Of a DNA stretch of 64,000 nucleotides, positions 25,632-33,598 are shown in pieces (position 1 is the stretch's first letter; each line of letters begins with the position of its first letter). The DNA is from Haloferax marinisediminis (GTDB lineage Archaea; Halobacteriota; Halobacteria; Halobacteriales; Haloferacaceae), in the NCBI RefSeq assembly GCF_009674585.1, contig NZ_WKJP01000005.1, positions 62,001-126,000 on the forward strand, given 5' to 3'. The notes under the pieces were generated by a model, which was given only the letters and a program-made list of their open reading frames with translations, was not told where the DNA came from and did no database searches. Made by a program: the position numbers and the translations under genes.

Positions 25632-27020
25632 ATGTCGACACCCGACACCACTCCAGCGGTTACGTACCTACGTGGGCATCGCGAGGAGATTGCTGACCTC
25701 GCGCTCACGCTCGTCGGCCACGACACACAGAACCCGCCGGGAGACACGCGGGACGTCGTCGCGTGGGTCGAATCGTTCTTTTCGGAACTCGGCATCGAGA
25801 CCGAGCGCGTCGTCTCCAACCCCGAGAAACCAAACCTCATCGCGACACTTCCCGGGTCGTCAGAGCGGACGTTGCTCCTCGAAGGCCATCTGGATACGGT
25901 CCCGTTCGAAGTCGCCGAGCAAGACTCGGCGGCCCGCCAGACGCAGTCTGACGACGCCGACCAGTGGACGTACGACCCACTCGGTGAGCGTGACGGCGAC
26001 CGAATCTACGGCCGTGGAGCGACCGACATGAAAGGGGCCGTGGCCGCGATGCTCGCGGTAGCGAAGGCGTACGTCGAGACTGACACCATCCCGGAATCGA
26101 CCATCGTCTTCGCGTTTGTGAGCGACGAAGAAGTCGCAGGGAAAGCAGGTCTCCCGACACTCCTCGACCAGCGGACACTCACTGCAGACGCGTGCGTCAT
26201 CGGAGAGACGACGTGTGAAGATGGCCGGCACTCGGTAGCGGTGGCAGACCGTGGAAGCATCTGGTTGACTCTCCGCGCGTCCGGGAAATCCGCCCACGGC
26301 TCGCGTCCGATGCTCGGGACGAACGCGATTCGTAGTCTGTGGGCTGCCATCGAGGACGTCGAGTCGACGCTCTCCGAACTGCAGTTCGACTTCGACCCCG
26401 TCGTGCAAGCCATCGTCGACGAGTCAGTCGAGTATTACGAACCCACGTTCGGTGCGCCGTCAGCACGTGAGCTGTTCGACCGGCCGTCGGTCAACCTCGG
26501 CGTCATCTCGGGAGGTGACCGAGTGAACGTGGTCCCGGACGTCGCCGAAGCGAAACTCGACATTCGTCTGACCGCAGGTGTCGATAGCCGGTGCGTTCTC
26601 GACACGATTCAGGACGTCGTTTCGGACCACGAAGCGGTCGAAATCGATGACGTGAGTTGGTCCATCGGAACGTACGAGGACCCGGATGGTCCACTGGCGA
26701 ACGCTGTCGCTGCTGTCGGAAGTGAAGTCACCGGTGACCGAGTGTACCGTCGGAGCGCGACCGGTGGCGGCGATGCAAAGCGGTTGCGGAACACCGGTAT
26801 CCCGACTGTCGAGTTCGGTCTGGGAACGAATACGGCACACGCCGTCGACGAGTTCACCACGCTCGATGCCCTCGCCGGAAACGCCGAGGTGTACGCCCGA
26901 CTCCCCGGCGAACTCGCGCGCAAACTCGACACCGGAACGGGAGCCTCCGGTTCCACAGGTATGAGTATGCTAAACACTATTATCCCATGCAGTTACCAGC
27001 TACCTGATGATACCCAATGA
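25632..27020 (+). CDS. M20-family metallopeptidase (ArgE/DapE-like deacylase)
   Basis: A 462-residue protein. M20 metal-binding motifs appear in order: LEGHLDTVPF (first His/Asp), GRGATDMKGAVAA (bridging Asp), FVSDEEVAGKAG (catalytic Glu pair), IGETTCED and the late FGLGTNTAHAVDEF (His ligand). The lid/dimerisation domain is about residues 195-320. It removes an acyl or peptide group from an amino-containing substrate; ArgE-, DapE- and carboxypeptidase G2-type reactions are all possible. The last 25 residues (after LARKLDTGTGA) look like a non-conserved tail. It overlaps the next gene by 4 bp (ATGA), so a shared pathway is likely. Confidence 0.85.
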   Translation: MSTPDTTPAVTYLRGHREEIADLALTLVGHDTQNPPGDTRDVVAWVESFFSELGIETERVVSNPEKPNLIATLPGSSERTLLLEGHLDTVPFEVAEQDSAARQTQSDDADQWTYDPLGERDGDRIYGRGATDMKGAVAAMLAVAKAYVETDTIPESTIVFAFVSDEEVAGKAGLPTLLDQRTLTADACVIGETTCEDGRHSVAVADRGSIWLTLRASGKSAHGSRPMLGTNAIRSLWAAIEDVESTLSELQFDFDPVVQAIVDESVEYYEPTFGAPSARELFDRPSVNLGVISGGDRVNVVPDVAEAKLDIRLTAGVDSRCVLDTIQDVVSDHEAVEIDDVSWSIGTYEDPDGPLANAVAAVGSEVTGDRVYRRSATGGGDAKRLRNTGIPTVEFGLGTNTAHAVDEFTTLDALAGNAEVYARLPGELARKLDTGTGASGSTGMSMLNTIIPCSYQLPDDTQ

Positions 27021-28126
27021 CTCCTGACGACCTCCGTGCGTCCATCCCCGCACTCGACGATGTCGTCTACCTGAACACCGGCGCACACGGTCCCAGTCCA
27101 CAGCGCGTCGTCGAGCGAGCGACGCAGTTCCTCGAACACCACGAGTACGTCTCTCCCTCACAGGAAGGCCCATATCCGACAGCTTTCGACGCCTACGAAG
27201 ACGTACGTGAGGATGTCGCCGCGTTCGTTGGCGCAGAGACCGACGAAATCGCGCTCACCCAGAGTACCCAAGACGGCATCAATCGAATCGCGACGGCCCT
27301 CGATTGGTCACCGGGTGACGTCGTCGTCAGAACCGACCTCGAACACCCCGCAGGCATCCTGCCGTGGCGAAATCTCGAACGTCAGGGGGTCGAAGTCCGT
27401 GTCGTCGAAAGCGAGGCGGGGCGGCTGGATATCGACCAATACACCGAGGCTGTCCAGGGTGCCGACCTCGTCTGTTTCAGCGCCGTGACGTGGAACTTCG
27501 GGACGCGACTCCCCGTTCGTAAACTGACCGACATCGCGCGCGATGCTGGAGCAATTTCGCTCGTCGATGCCGTCCAAGCGATCGGTCAGTTCCCCGTCGA
27601 TGTCCACGAGTGGGGAGCTGACATCGTCGCCAGCGCCGGCCACAAGTGGCTTCTCGGACCCTGGGGGTCGGGGTATCTTTACGTCCGGCGAGAGGTGGCG
27701 GAGTCCCTCCAACCGCACGGCGTCGGCTATCGAGGCGTGAAAGAACCGACCGGCGACAGCATGGAGTTCGAACCCGGTGCCAAGCGCTTCGAAATTGGGA
27801 CGACGAGTCCAGCACCGCACGTCGCACTTCGTGAGGCCATAGAAATCGCCGAAGAGGTAGGTCTCGAACAGACCGAGCAACGGATTTCTCGAATCGCGAC
27901 ACAGTTCGCCGATGCCGTTCCCGACGAGAGGCTCGTCAGTCCTCGCACTCCCGAATCCGGGTTAGTTTCGTTCACCGTCGACGACCCGGAATCGACCGTC
28001 GAGCAACTCAAATCGGATGGCATCGTCATCCGAAGCCTCCCAGAACCAAATGTGGTTCGCGCGTCGTTCCACGCGTTCAACGACGAATCAGACGTCGAAT
28101 CCCTGCTGGACGGGCTGGACTGGTGA
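27017..28126 (+). CDS. PLP-dependent class V aminotransferase (SufS/IscS-like fold)
   Basis: A 369-residue protein with the class V fold: VYLNTGAHGPSPQRV at the N-terminus, TQSTQDGINRIATAL in the cofactor-binding region, LVDAVQAIGQFPVDV (Asp/Gln contacts to PLP) and ASAGHKWLLGPWGSGYLYV, in which the lysine of GHKWL is the Schiff-base residue. The C-terminal domain lacks the catalytic cysteine region expected of a true cysteine desulfurase, so a kynureninase-, isopenicillin-epimerase- or desulfurase-like reaction is possible. It is coupled to the M20 deacylase by a 4-bp overlap, suggesting amino-acid salvage. Confidence 0.85.
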   Translation: MTPDDLRASIPALDDVVYLNTGAHGPSPQRVVERATQFLEHHEYVSPSQEGPYPTAFDAYEDVREDVAAFVGAETDEIALTQSTQDGINRIATALDWSPGDVVVRTDLEHPAGILPWRNLERQGVEVRVVESEAGRLDIDQYTEAVQGADLVCFSAVTWNFGTRLPVRKLTDIARDAGAISLVDAVQAIGQFPVDVHEWGADIVASAGHKWLLGPWGSGYLYVRREVAESLQPHGVGYRGVKEPTGDSMEFEPGAKRFEIGTTSPAPHVALREAIEIAEEVGLEQTEQRISRIATQFADAVPDERLVSPRTPESGLVSFTVDDPESTVEQLKSDGIVIRSLPEPNVVRASFHAFNDESDVESLLDGLDW

Positions 28127-28271
28127 TGGTAAACTACTGACGTGACTCGTCGGCCAACGGCAGACGGTGAACTGTTCACTGGAATCGGTGACCACCGGTG
28201 CTCACAACGTGTGTTGGCCAAGACGACCGCATCCGCGAACGTTCTTATTGGAAGCCGCAGAACCCGTGGGT

Positions 28272-28748
28272 ATGCATCCCACGGCGCAGACGTTCGCTGA
28301 CCAGATTCAGGAAGACTACGACTTCGAGGCGGTCGTTCAGGAGTTTCCCGAGGGAACGAAGACGGCAGCCGACGCCGCGGCGGCAATTGGATGTGACGTC
28401 GCCCAAATCGTCAAGAGCATCGTGATGCGCGTCGGCGACGAGACGGTCATCGTCCTCACGAGCGGAGCGAACCGGGTCGACGAAACCAAGTTGGCGGCCG
28501 AATTCGACGTCGACGCGGACTCGGTCCGGAGTGCGAATGCGTCAGAAGTAAAAGACGCCACGGGATGGAGCATCGGCGGCGTTCCGCCGACCTGCCACAC
28601 GACAGACTGTCCTGTCCTCGCGGACCCGACGTTCGACTCTTTCGGCGAGATCTGGGCCGCAGCGGGGACGCCAGAGACGGTGTTTCGACTCACCCCAGAT
28701 GACTTGCAGATGCTGTCGAATCCCCGCGTCGTCGACGTGTTCGAGTGA
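28272..28748 (+). CDS. YbaK/ProX-type aminoacyl-tRNA deacylase
   Basis: A 158-residue protein from ATG 28272 (MHPTAQTFADQIQEDYDF). The fold is the YbaK/EbsC editing domain: TAADAAAAIGCDVAQIVKSI with the invariant lysine, then DETVIVLTSGANRVDETK, and VRSANASEVKDATGWSIGGVPP, ending in CPVLADPTF and FRLTPDDL. YbaK-family proteins clear misacylated Cys- or Ala-tRNA or related tRNA charging errors. Length is normal. It lies 145 bp after the aminotransferase gene, so operon membership is doubtful. It is followed by an Orc-box-like element. Confidence 0.88.
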   Translation: MHPTAQTFADQIQEDYDFEAVVQEFPEGTKTAADAAAAIGCDVAQIVKSIVMRVGDETVIVLTSGANRVDETKLAAEFDVDADSVRSANASEVKDATGWSIGGVPPTCHTTDCPVLADPTFDSFGEIWAAAGTPETVFRLTPDDLQMLSNPRVVDVFE

Positions 28749-28767
28749 GTGCTGGGGGTTGCGTCAG

Positions 28768-28789
28768 ACACCACCATGTCCGCTGTTCT
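28768..28789 (+). repeat. Orc-box-like element, distal copy (b)
   Basis: Plus-strand ACACCACCATGTCCGCTGTT followed by CT, a perfect match to the consensus seen at the origin. It lies 20 bp past the YbaK stop, about 2 kb left of the main cluster. Confidence 0.7.
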
Positions 28790-28888
28790 GCCCCCCTGTA
28801 ATTACGGACACGCGGACCACGTAGTCCGAGCACCTCGGTCAGAGTGCACACCCATACCCGACGTATCAGTGAGCCCCACGTCGACGAC

Positions 28889-30100
28889 TCAGTCGTCGGT
28901 ACTGGTGAACCCCGTCAGATAGTCCTCGAGGTTGGCCAGTTCGACGTGGTCAGTCGACGGTGACCTGGTCCCGGATGCCGAGGCCTCTTTCAGGCCAGTT
29001 CCAGTCAGAACGGCGGTGACGTGGTCATCCGAGTCGATGTCGCCGCGTTCGACCAGTTGCTGGATTCCCGCAAGCGCCGTCGCCGACGACGGCTCGACGG
29101 TGATGCCAGCGTCGACTGCCAAGGCACGTTGGGCCGTGCGAATCGCGTCGTCGTCGACAGCGACGACTGCGCCACCAGTCTCACGTGCGGCCCGGAGTGC
29201 ACGGGTTCCGCTCGGTGGGTCGGGGTTTGCAATCGAGTAGGCGATGGTCTCGCCACCGACGACACGGGTTACTTCGTCAGCGTCCGCTTCGAATGCGTCG
29301 GCGATGGGTGAACAAGCCGCGGCCTGAACGAAGTAGAGCGCCGGAATACGGTCTATCGCACCCGCCTCGGACAGTTCTCGAAGCGCTTTCCACGCTCCGC
29401 TGGCGTGGCCGCCACTGCTGACCGGCATCACGAGTGCGTCGGGCGTGTCCGGAGCGAACGCCTCGCAGATTTCGAGTGCCGTGGTCTTTTGCCCCTCGAC
29501 ACGGAGGGGGACGTCGGAGTTGAGAAAGACGATTCCGTGGTCAGGCCCGCGCTCGAGCGTCTGTTCGTAGAGTCGGCCATAGTCTCCAGCGACCGTCACA
29601 GAAGTGGGGTCGAACTGGTCGATGACGTCCAATCGCTCGGGTGGGATGTCGTCAGGGACCAACACGAGACAAGGCAGGTCCGCCGCGGCAGCGAAGGCAG
29701 CAGTGCTCATCGCCATATTTCCGTGTGAGACGGTTCCGACCGCCGACACGTCGCCTGCGAGACCCCTAGCGACGGCGGCGATACCGAGCGCACTTCCACG
29801 GTCTTTGAAGCTCCCTGTGGGATGTTCGCCTTCGAGTTTGAGGTGGACGTTGGTTCCGGCGACGGCATCGATGGATGCGTCGGAGACCATCGGTGTTCCT
29901 CCTGCTGCGGCCGAGAGACCGGCTGGTCGAGAAACTGGTAAGAGCGACTCGTAGCGCCACATCCCCGGTTCGTCGGAGACGTCGTCCCAGTCGAACGTTC
30001 CAGGGTCGGTGTCGAGCCACAGCGGTTCGCCACAATCACACCGGGCGGCCGGTGCTGTCGTCCGCGCACCACAGTCGTAACAGACGCGTGTGTGAGTCAT
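28889..30100 (-). CDS. thrC: Threonine synthase
   Basis: A 403-residue PLP enzyme converting O-phosphohomoserine to threonine. An N-terminal zinc-ribbon-like start (VCYDCGARTTAPAARCDCGE) is typical of archaeal ThrC. The PLP site is HPTGSFKDRGSALG, with the Schiff-base lysine in SFKDRG, and the phosphate-binding loop is MPVSSGGHASGAWKAL. Near the C-terminus, TVEPSSATALAG and LTGTGLKEA complete the tryptophan-synthase-beta-type fold. It stands alone on the minus strand, with no homoserine kinase or dehydrogenase nearby. Its start (30100) is followed upstream by 270 bp of spacer and the aIF1A gene end. Confidence 0.92.
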   Translation of the reverse strand: MTHTRVCYDCGARTTAPAARCDCGEPLWLDTDPGTFDWDDVSDEPGMWRYESLLPVSRPAGLSAAAGGTPMVSDASIDAVAGTNVHLKLEGEHPTGSFKDRGSALGIAAVARGLAGDVSAVGTVSHGNMAMSTAAFAAAADLPCLVLVPDDIPPERLDVIDQFDPTSVTVAGDYGRLYEQTLERGPDHGIVFLNSDVPLRVEGQKTTALEICEAFAPDTPDALVMPVSSGGHASGAWKALRELSEAGAIDRIPALYFVQAAACSPIADAFEADADEVTRVVGGETIAYSIANPDPPSGTRALRAARETGGAVVAVDDDAIRTAQRALAVDAGITVEPSSATALAGIQQLVERGDIDSDDHVTAVLTGTGLKEASASGTRSPSTDHVELANLEDYLTGFTSTDD

Positions 30101-30372
30101 CCGGTAGTGTCCGACCTACGCCCAGTCTGGCGAAAGTTGTTCGGGTCGATAGACACAGTCGAGTTTGTTCCCTCTTTGGAACAAAAACGGATTCACTGCA
30201 GGCAGAGATGGTCACTGAAGGCAGAGACGGAACGTTACGACAGACCGCATGTGAGAGAACAAAAAGCGGTCGTGCGCAATCAGAAGTCGGGGTACGGGTG
30301 TCGTCTAGAGTAGTAACTGGTTCGACGACCGCACGTCACAAACGTCTAACATCCCTTTCGGGAGAAGACAGT

Positions 30373-30657
30373 CTATTGGATGTGGCCTTCGCGTCGGAGC
30401 TGGTCCGCGTCTTCGCCAGTGTAGCGCCATTCGATGTTGGCTTTCTCGTCCTGCCAGTCCCACGGTTCCACGAGGACGACGTCGCCCTCGTTGATCCAGG
30501 TGCGGTACTTCATGCGGCCGGGGATTCGGCCCATTCGGTTCTTACCGTCTTCGCAGCGGATTCGTACGTGGTTACCACCGTTGTGCTCAGTGACGACCGC
30601 GAACAGCTCGTTATCGTTGGGCATTCGAAGATTTCGGCGCCCTTGATTTTCGCTCAC
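30373..30657 (-). CDS. Translation initiation factor aIF1A
   Basis: Start set to GTG 30657, giving [20 protein letters not shown], which matches the standard aIF1A N-terminus; the ATG at 30690 adds eleven residues inside the leader. The 94-residue protein is the S1/OB-fold initiation factor: [20 protein letters not shown], then [19 protein letters not shown] and [19 protein letters not shown]. It stabilises the small subunit pre-initiation complex and scanning. A second copy elsewhere in a haloarchaeal genome is common, so this may be a paralogue. It borders the Orc-box cluster, so the origin lies directly upstream of its promoter. Confidence 0.93.
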   Translation of the reverse strand: MSENQGRRNLRMPNDNELFAVVTEHNGGNHVRIRCEDGKNRMGRIPGRMKYRTWINEGDVVLVEPWDWQDEKANIEWRYTGEDADQLRREGHIQ

Positions 30658-30751
30658 GTACGTATTCAGAGGCCAAGACGGATAACTCATAGGATGTACA
30701 AGTTACCACGGCACACGTGAGGACATCACACGAGCATTTCCGAGGGTACGT

Positions 30752-30774
30752 ACACCACGATGTCCGCAGTAATT
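30752..30774 (+). repeat. Orc-box-like element (c)
   Basis: Plus strand, ACACCACGATGTCCGCAGTA then ATT. Nearest box to the aIF1A promoter. Confidence 0.7.
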
Positions 30775-30919
30775 CGGAATCCGACCGCCCGTCTGATGAA
30801 CCAAATATGACGATATACTCTAGAGAATCTGGATTCACGGTTCGGAGGATGTACACCGAGGTGCTGAATTCGAAGCGTAACTTGTCTGAGGAAGGTTCCT
30901 ACTCGACTGGTCCAACCCA

Positions 30920-30941
30920 ACACCACTGTGTCCGCTGTTCT
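30920..30941 (+). repeat. Orc-box-like element (d)
   Basis: Plus strand, ACACCACTGTGTCCGCTGTT then CT; one mismatch to consensus before TGTCC. Confidence 0.7.
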
Positions 30942-31000
30942 CGCATCTCCGCCACCGTACTCTAGTCTTTTCCGGTCACTTCTGGACTCGAATCGAAGAG

Positions 31001-31022
31001 ATTACTCCGGACATAGTGGTGT
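31001..31022 (-). repeat. Orc-box-like element (e)
   Basis: Minus strand, ACACCACTATGTCCGGAGTA then AT; the C after CCG is changed to G. Confidence 0.65.
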
Positions 31023-31148
31023 TGGAACTGAAGCCGTCGAGAGAGATCCCATCGACGACGAAGCGAGTCACTAGGGTGAAATACTGAACTCGATGTGAAT
31101 GATTTGCGGGTGTGTCGCACCTCGACTCGCGAAGAGCATTCGGTTCGT

Positions 31149-31170
31149 ACACCAGTATGTCCGCAGTAAT
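31149..31170 (+). repeat. Orc-box-like element (f)
   Basis: Plus strand, ACACCAGTATGTCCGCAGTA then AT; 40 bp past the orc stop codon. Confidence 0.65.
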
Positions 31171-31211
31171 CGACCGATTTAAACCTCGTACAGGAGACTC
31201 AGTCGTCTGCG

Positions 31212-32462
31212 CTACTGTTCGACGAAGTCGTCGAGTGTACTCGCTCTGTCCGAGTCGAGGTACGGTTCGACAGTCTCGTGGACCCCGACGAGGTCGATCG
31301 TGTCGCGCATCGCCGAAACGATGAGACCGACGTCCATGTCGAGGGCATACTCACGGTACGTTCCCCCGCGTCGACCTTCGTTGCGCTCGGTGACCGAGAC
31401 GATACCGAGCATCGCGAGTTCACTCAAGTGGTCACGCATCCGACGAGGGACGAGTGGGTCACGGTTCGCGAGTTCAGCGAATCGCGTATACCGGGGTCGG
31501 ACGTCGCGAGACCGAATCGGCGTCTCGCCCTCTAACTCGAGAGTCAACAGCGAATACAGTACGAGATGACCATGCTCGGTGAGGCCGTTGATTCCTTCTT
31601 TGATTCGCCCACGTTCGAGCGCTCGTCGGCCTCGTTTGACGTGTTCTTCGGTGATACAATCAGTGTCGTCGTCGCGCGCGAGGTCACCCGCCTTCATCAA
31701 GAGGTCGATGGATTGTCGCGCGTCACCAGCGTCTTTCGCACCGTAGGCCGCACAGAGTGGAATTACCTCGTCGGACAGCACGCTCTCTCGGAACGCCACT
31801 TCGGCACGTTGTTCGAGAATCGCCTGTAGATTCTTCGCGTTGTACGCGGGGAAGTGAATCTCTTGTTCACACAGCGAGCTTTTGACTTTCGGCGAGAGGT
31901 CGTCCCGGAACGAAAAGTCGTTCGAGATGCCGATGAGACCGACTTTTGCCTCTGACAAGTTTCCATTCGCGCGTGCGCGCGGGAGTTGATAGAGAATACT
32001 GTCGTCGTTGACGTGGTCGATCTCGTCGAGGACGACGATAATAGACCCGCCGCACTTGTCGAGTTCTTGCCACAGCATCTCGTAGACCGACCCAAGGGGG
32101 TATCCCGTGGTGCTAATCTGGTTGGATTCCGACCTGAACTCGTTGACGAGACGGGTCGCAATCTGGTACGAGCTCGTGAGTCCATCACAGTTCAAGAAGA
32201 TGACGGTGAGGTGGATGTCGTCGTACCGACTTGCATCCTCGCGGAGGTGACTGAGTAAGTAACGCGACGCTGCTGTCTTCCCGACGCCAGTTTTCCCGTA
32301 CAGGAAGATGTTGTTTGGCTGTTCACCGTTGATTACCGGTTGAAGAGCCGCCTGAAACGTCCGAAGTTCCTCGTCACGCCCCACGAGTTCCTCGGGCTGG
32401 TAATCCTCACGGAGGGCATCCCGGTCCCGATAGATTTCGGTATCTCGCTCGAAGAGGGGCAT
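31212..32462 (-). CDS. orc: Orc1/Cdc6 replication initiator protein
   Basis: A 416-residue AAA+ ATPase. Walker A is YGKTGVGKTAASRYLL, Walker B SIIVVLDEIDHV with the acidic DEID, and sensor 1 follows in KVGLIGISNDF. The segment RVGLLEQR-like helices (AILEQRAEVAFRESVL) and ARQSIDLLMKAGDLA correspond to the archaeal Orc lid and ISM region. Residues 280-410 form the winged helix that reads Orc boxes (HLVLYSLLTLELEGE). It binds origin boxes, unwinds the A/T-rich element and recruits MCM. Its own promoter is overlaid by boxes, so it probably represses itself. It is surrounded on both sides by the box family described here. Confidence 0.95.
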   Translation of the reverse strand: MPLFERDTEIYRDRDALREDYQPEELVGRDEELRTFQAALQPVINGEQPNNIFLYGKTGVGKTAASRYLLSHLREDASRYDDIHLTVIFLNCDGLTSSYQIATRLVNEFRSESNQISTTGYPLGSVYEMLWQELDKCGGSIIVVLDEIDHVNDDSILYQLPRARANGNLSEAKVGLIGISNDFSFRDDLSPKVKSSLCEQEIHFPAYNAKNLQAILEQRAEVAFRESVLSDEVIPLCAAYGAKDAGDARQSIDLLMKAGDLARDDDTDCITEEHVKRGRRALERGRIKEGINGLTEHGHLVLYSLLTLELEGETPIRSRDVRPRYTRFAELANRDPLVPRRMRDHLSELAMLGIVSVTERNEGRRGGTYREYALDMDVGLIVSAMRDTIDLVGVHETVEPYLDSDRASTLDDFVEQ

Positions 32463-32491
32463 ATCTCAGTATTCGGCCACTTCTCTGATAA

Positions 32492-32520
32492 AACCACCGC
32501 GTCCGCAGTGTCCGCTGTTC
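32492..32520 (+). repeat. Doubled Orc-box-like element (g) in orc promoter
   Basis: Two interleaved cores: AACCACCGCGTCCGCAGT (32492-32509) and GCAGTGTCCGCTGTTC (32505-32520), sharing five bases. They lie 30-58 bp before the orc start codon, between that codon and the TATA-like element. Confidence 0.6.
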
Positions 32521-32524
32521 CACG

Positions 32525-32534
32525 ATTTTATATA
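32525..32534 (-). promoter_or_regulatory. TATA-like element of orc gene
   Basis: On the minus strand the sequence TATATAAAAT lies 63-72 bp before the orc start codon. The doubled box (g) falls between it and the gene, so Orc binding there would block transcription: an autoregulatory arrangement. The distance implies a leader of about 40 nt. Confidence 0.45.
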
Positions 32535-32553
32535 GTCTGGCTCGGACACACCC

Positions 32554-32575
32554 CCTCCACTTTGTCCGCTGTTCT
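32554..32575 (+). repeat. Orc-box-like element (h)
   Basis: Plus strand, the stretch CCTCCACTTTGTCCGCTGTT then CT. The TGTCCGCTGTTCT half is perfect and the CAC-rich half is degenerate. It faces the A/T-rich region. Confidence 0.6.
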
Positions 32576-32597
32576 CGTAATCGAAGGTCTCCGGTGA

Positions 32598-32730
32598 AAC
32601 ATGTGTGAGTATAGAGTAGAAGAAAGATTTATCTTAATACGGATTAAACCAAATCCGTAATAGAAATATATCAGACGGTAAGTAGACTAGTAGTATCTAT
32701 TTTCCCACAACTCCCGGGTGTATTTTACAT
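32598..32730. other. Candidate DNA unwinding element with inverted repeat
   Basis: By my count about two thirds of bases 32641-32700 are A or T, in a genome segment that is otherwise well above 55 percent GC. Within it is a perfect inverted repeat, ACGGATT-AAACCA-AATCCGT, at 32639-32658. Box h on the left and boxes i/j on the right point inward in opposite orientation. This is the most likely site of initial melting. Confidence 0.6.
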
Positions 32731-32771
32731 CAATCGACTCAACTCTGGAAGGGGGTTTCCCTTTCACCCCG

Positions 32772-32793
32772 AGAACAGCGGACATAGTGGTGT
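32772..32793 (-). repeat. Orc-box-like element (i)
   Basis: Minus strand, ACACCACTATGTCCGCTGTT then CT; full match to consensus. Confidence 0.75.
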
Positions 32794-32888
32794 GAGTGTT
32801 CACAGAATCCGACCGTTCTCTCGTCTCACTGACCGACAGTATTTGCCGTCCTCACACACATCGCCGTCATTACCCGCGGAACCGTCCG

Positions 32889-32910
32889 AGAACAGCGGAC
32901 ATGGTGGTGT
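32889..32910 (-). repeat. Orc-box-like element (j)
   Basis: Minus strand, ACACCACCATGTCCGCTGTT then CT; full match, the same sequence as distal copy (b). Confidence 0.75.
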
Positions 32911-33230
32911 CCTCGGTACCGAGTCACGAGCAAGTTGAACCCAATTACCATAGTAGACCACGTCGTCTCGCCATCTCTTCGTGAACTGTTGCGGACTTGA
33001 CGATGTTCTCCGGGTTCCTAACCTCCGCTGTCCGGACTGTCTTGCCTCTATTCGACGAGCCCGCGAACTTCGAGTAATCCTTCGTCTCCCAGACGATCAC
33101 TCGAGTATACACGTTGCACGCTCTCGGATTCAGTTGCCTGTCTGACTACGCTCTTCTCGTTGTACTATCGAGGGAGAGTGACTACATTCTCACCCCGCCA
33201 AATTCCTACCGCTGAACAGAGGCACAGCCA

Positions 33231-33252
33231 ATTACTCCGGACGTGGTGGTGT
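33231..33252 (-). repeat. Orc-box-like element (k)
   Basis: Minus strand, ACACCACCACGTCCGGAGTA then AT; two substitutions in the TGTCCGC core, with the same CCGGAGTAAT end as copy (e). Confidence 0.6.
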
Positions 33253-33346
33253 TCGAGTTCTCACTCTTCTCGGTGCACTCGTACCTCGTTCCATGGACGG
33301 TCGTCCTCGAGCACCCCAGCACAGTCCACCGATTTACGTGGAACCA

Positions 33347-33368
33347 ACACCACGATGTCCGCTGTTTG
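33347..33368 (+). repeat. Orc-box-like element (l)
   Basis: Plus strand, ACACCACGATGTCCGCTGTT then TG; full match to the first 20 bases. Confidence 0.75.
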
Positions 33369-33598
33369 TGCCTTCACCTTTGTCCAGTCGGCTGAACGAC
33401 ACGTGGCTTCTCCGACGACAACTGTACTACTGCACCCAGTCACAACTGAGTCGCAGCAATTGATCACAGAAACTGAACCCAGACAACTGAACCGAAGCAA
33501 TCCTACCGAGGTTCCCTCACACTAGAACGTCGATGGCAACCACAGTCGTGACGTTGCTTGCTCAGTTCCGCACTGAAACCGAATCCTCGAACCCGTGA

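Larger units (their letters stand above)
30658..31211. other. Origin left arm: spacer between aIF1A and orc with Orc boxes
   Basis: This 554-bp stretch contains no credible gene; an 82-codon open frame at 30717-30965 spans two Orc boxes and has no coding features. It carries Orc-box-like elements at 30752, 30920, 31001 and 31149, three on the plus strand and one on the minus strand. Flanking sequence is mixed, with A/T-rich patches near 30790-30830. Confidence 0.7.
32463..33598. other. Replication origin: right arm and unwinding region
   Basis: Over 1.1 kb without a credible gene, lying upstream of orc. It contains a doubled box (32492-32520), further boxes at 32554, 32772, 32889, 33231 and 33347, and between 32554 and 32772 an A/T-rich stretch. 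Oppositely oriented boxes flank this stretch: plus at 32554 and minus at 32772 and 32889. That arrangement is the textbook layout of an archaeal Orc1/Cdc6-dependent origin. No RNA gene was recognised. Confidence 0.75.

Noticed and set aside
30717-30965. 82-codon open frame between aIF1A and orc
   Set aside because: It is built over two Orc boxes and has no coding features; it is part of the origin.
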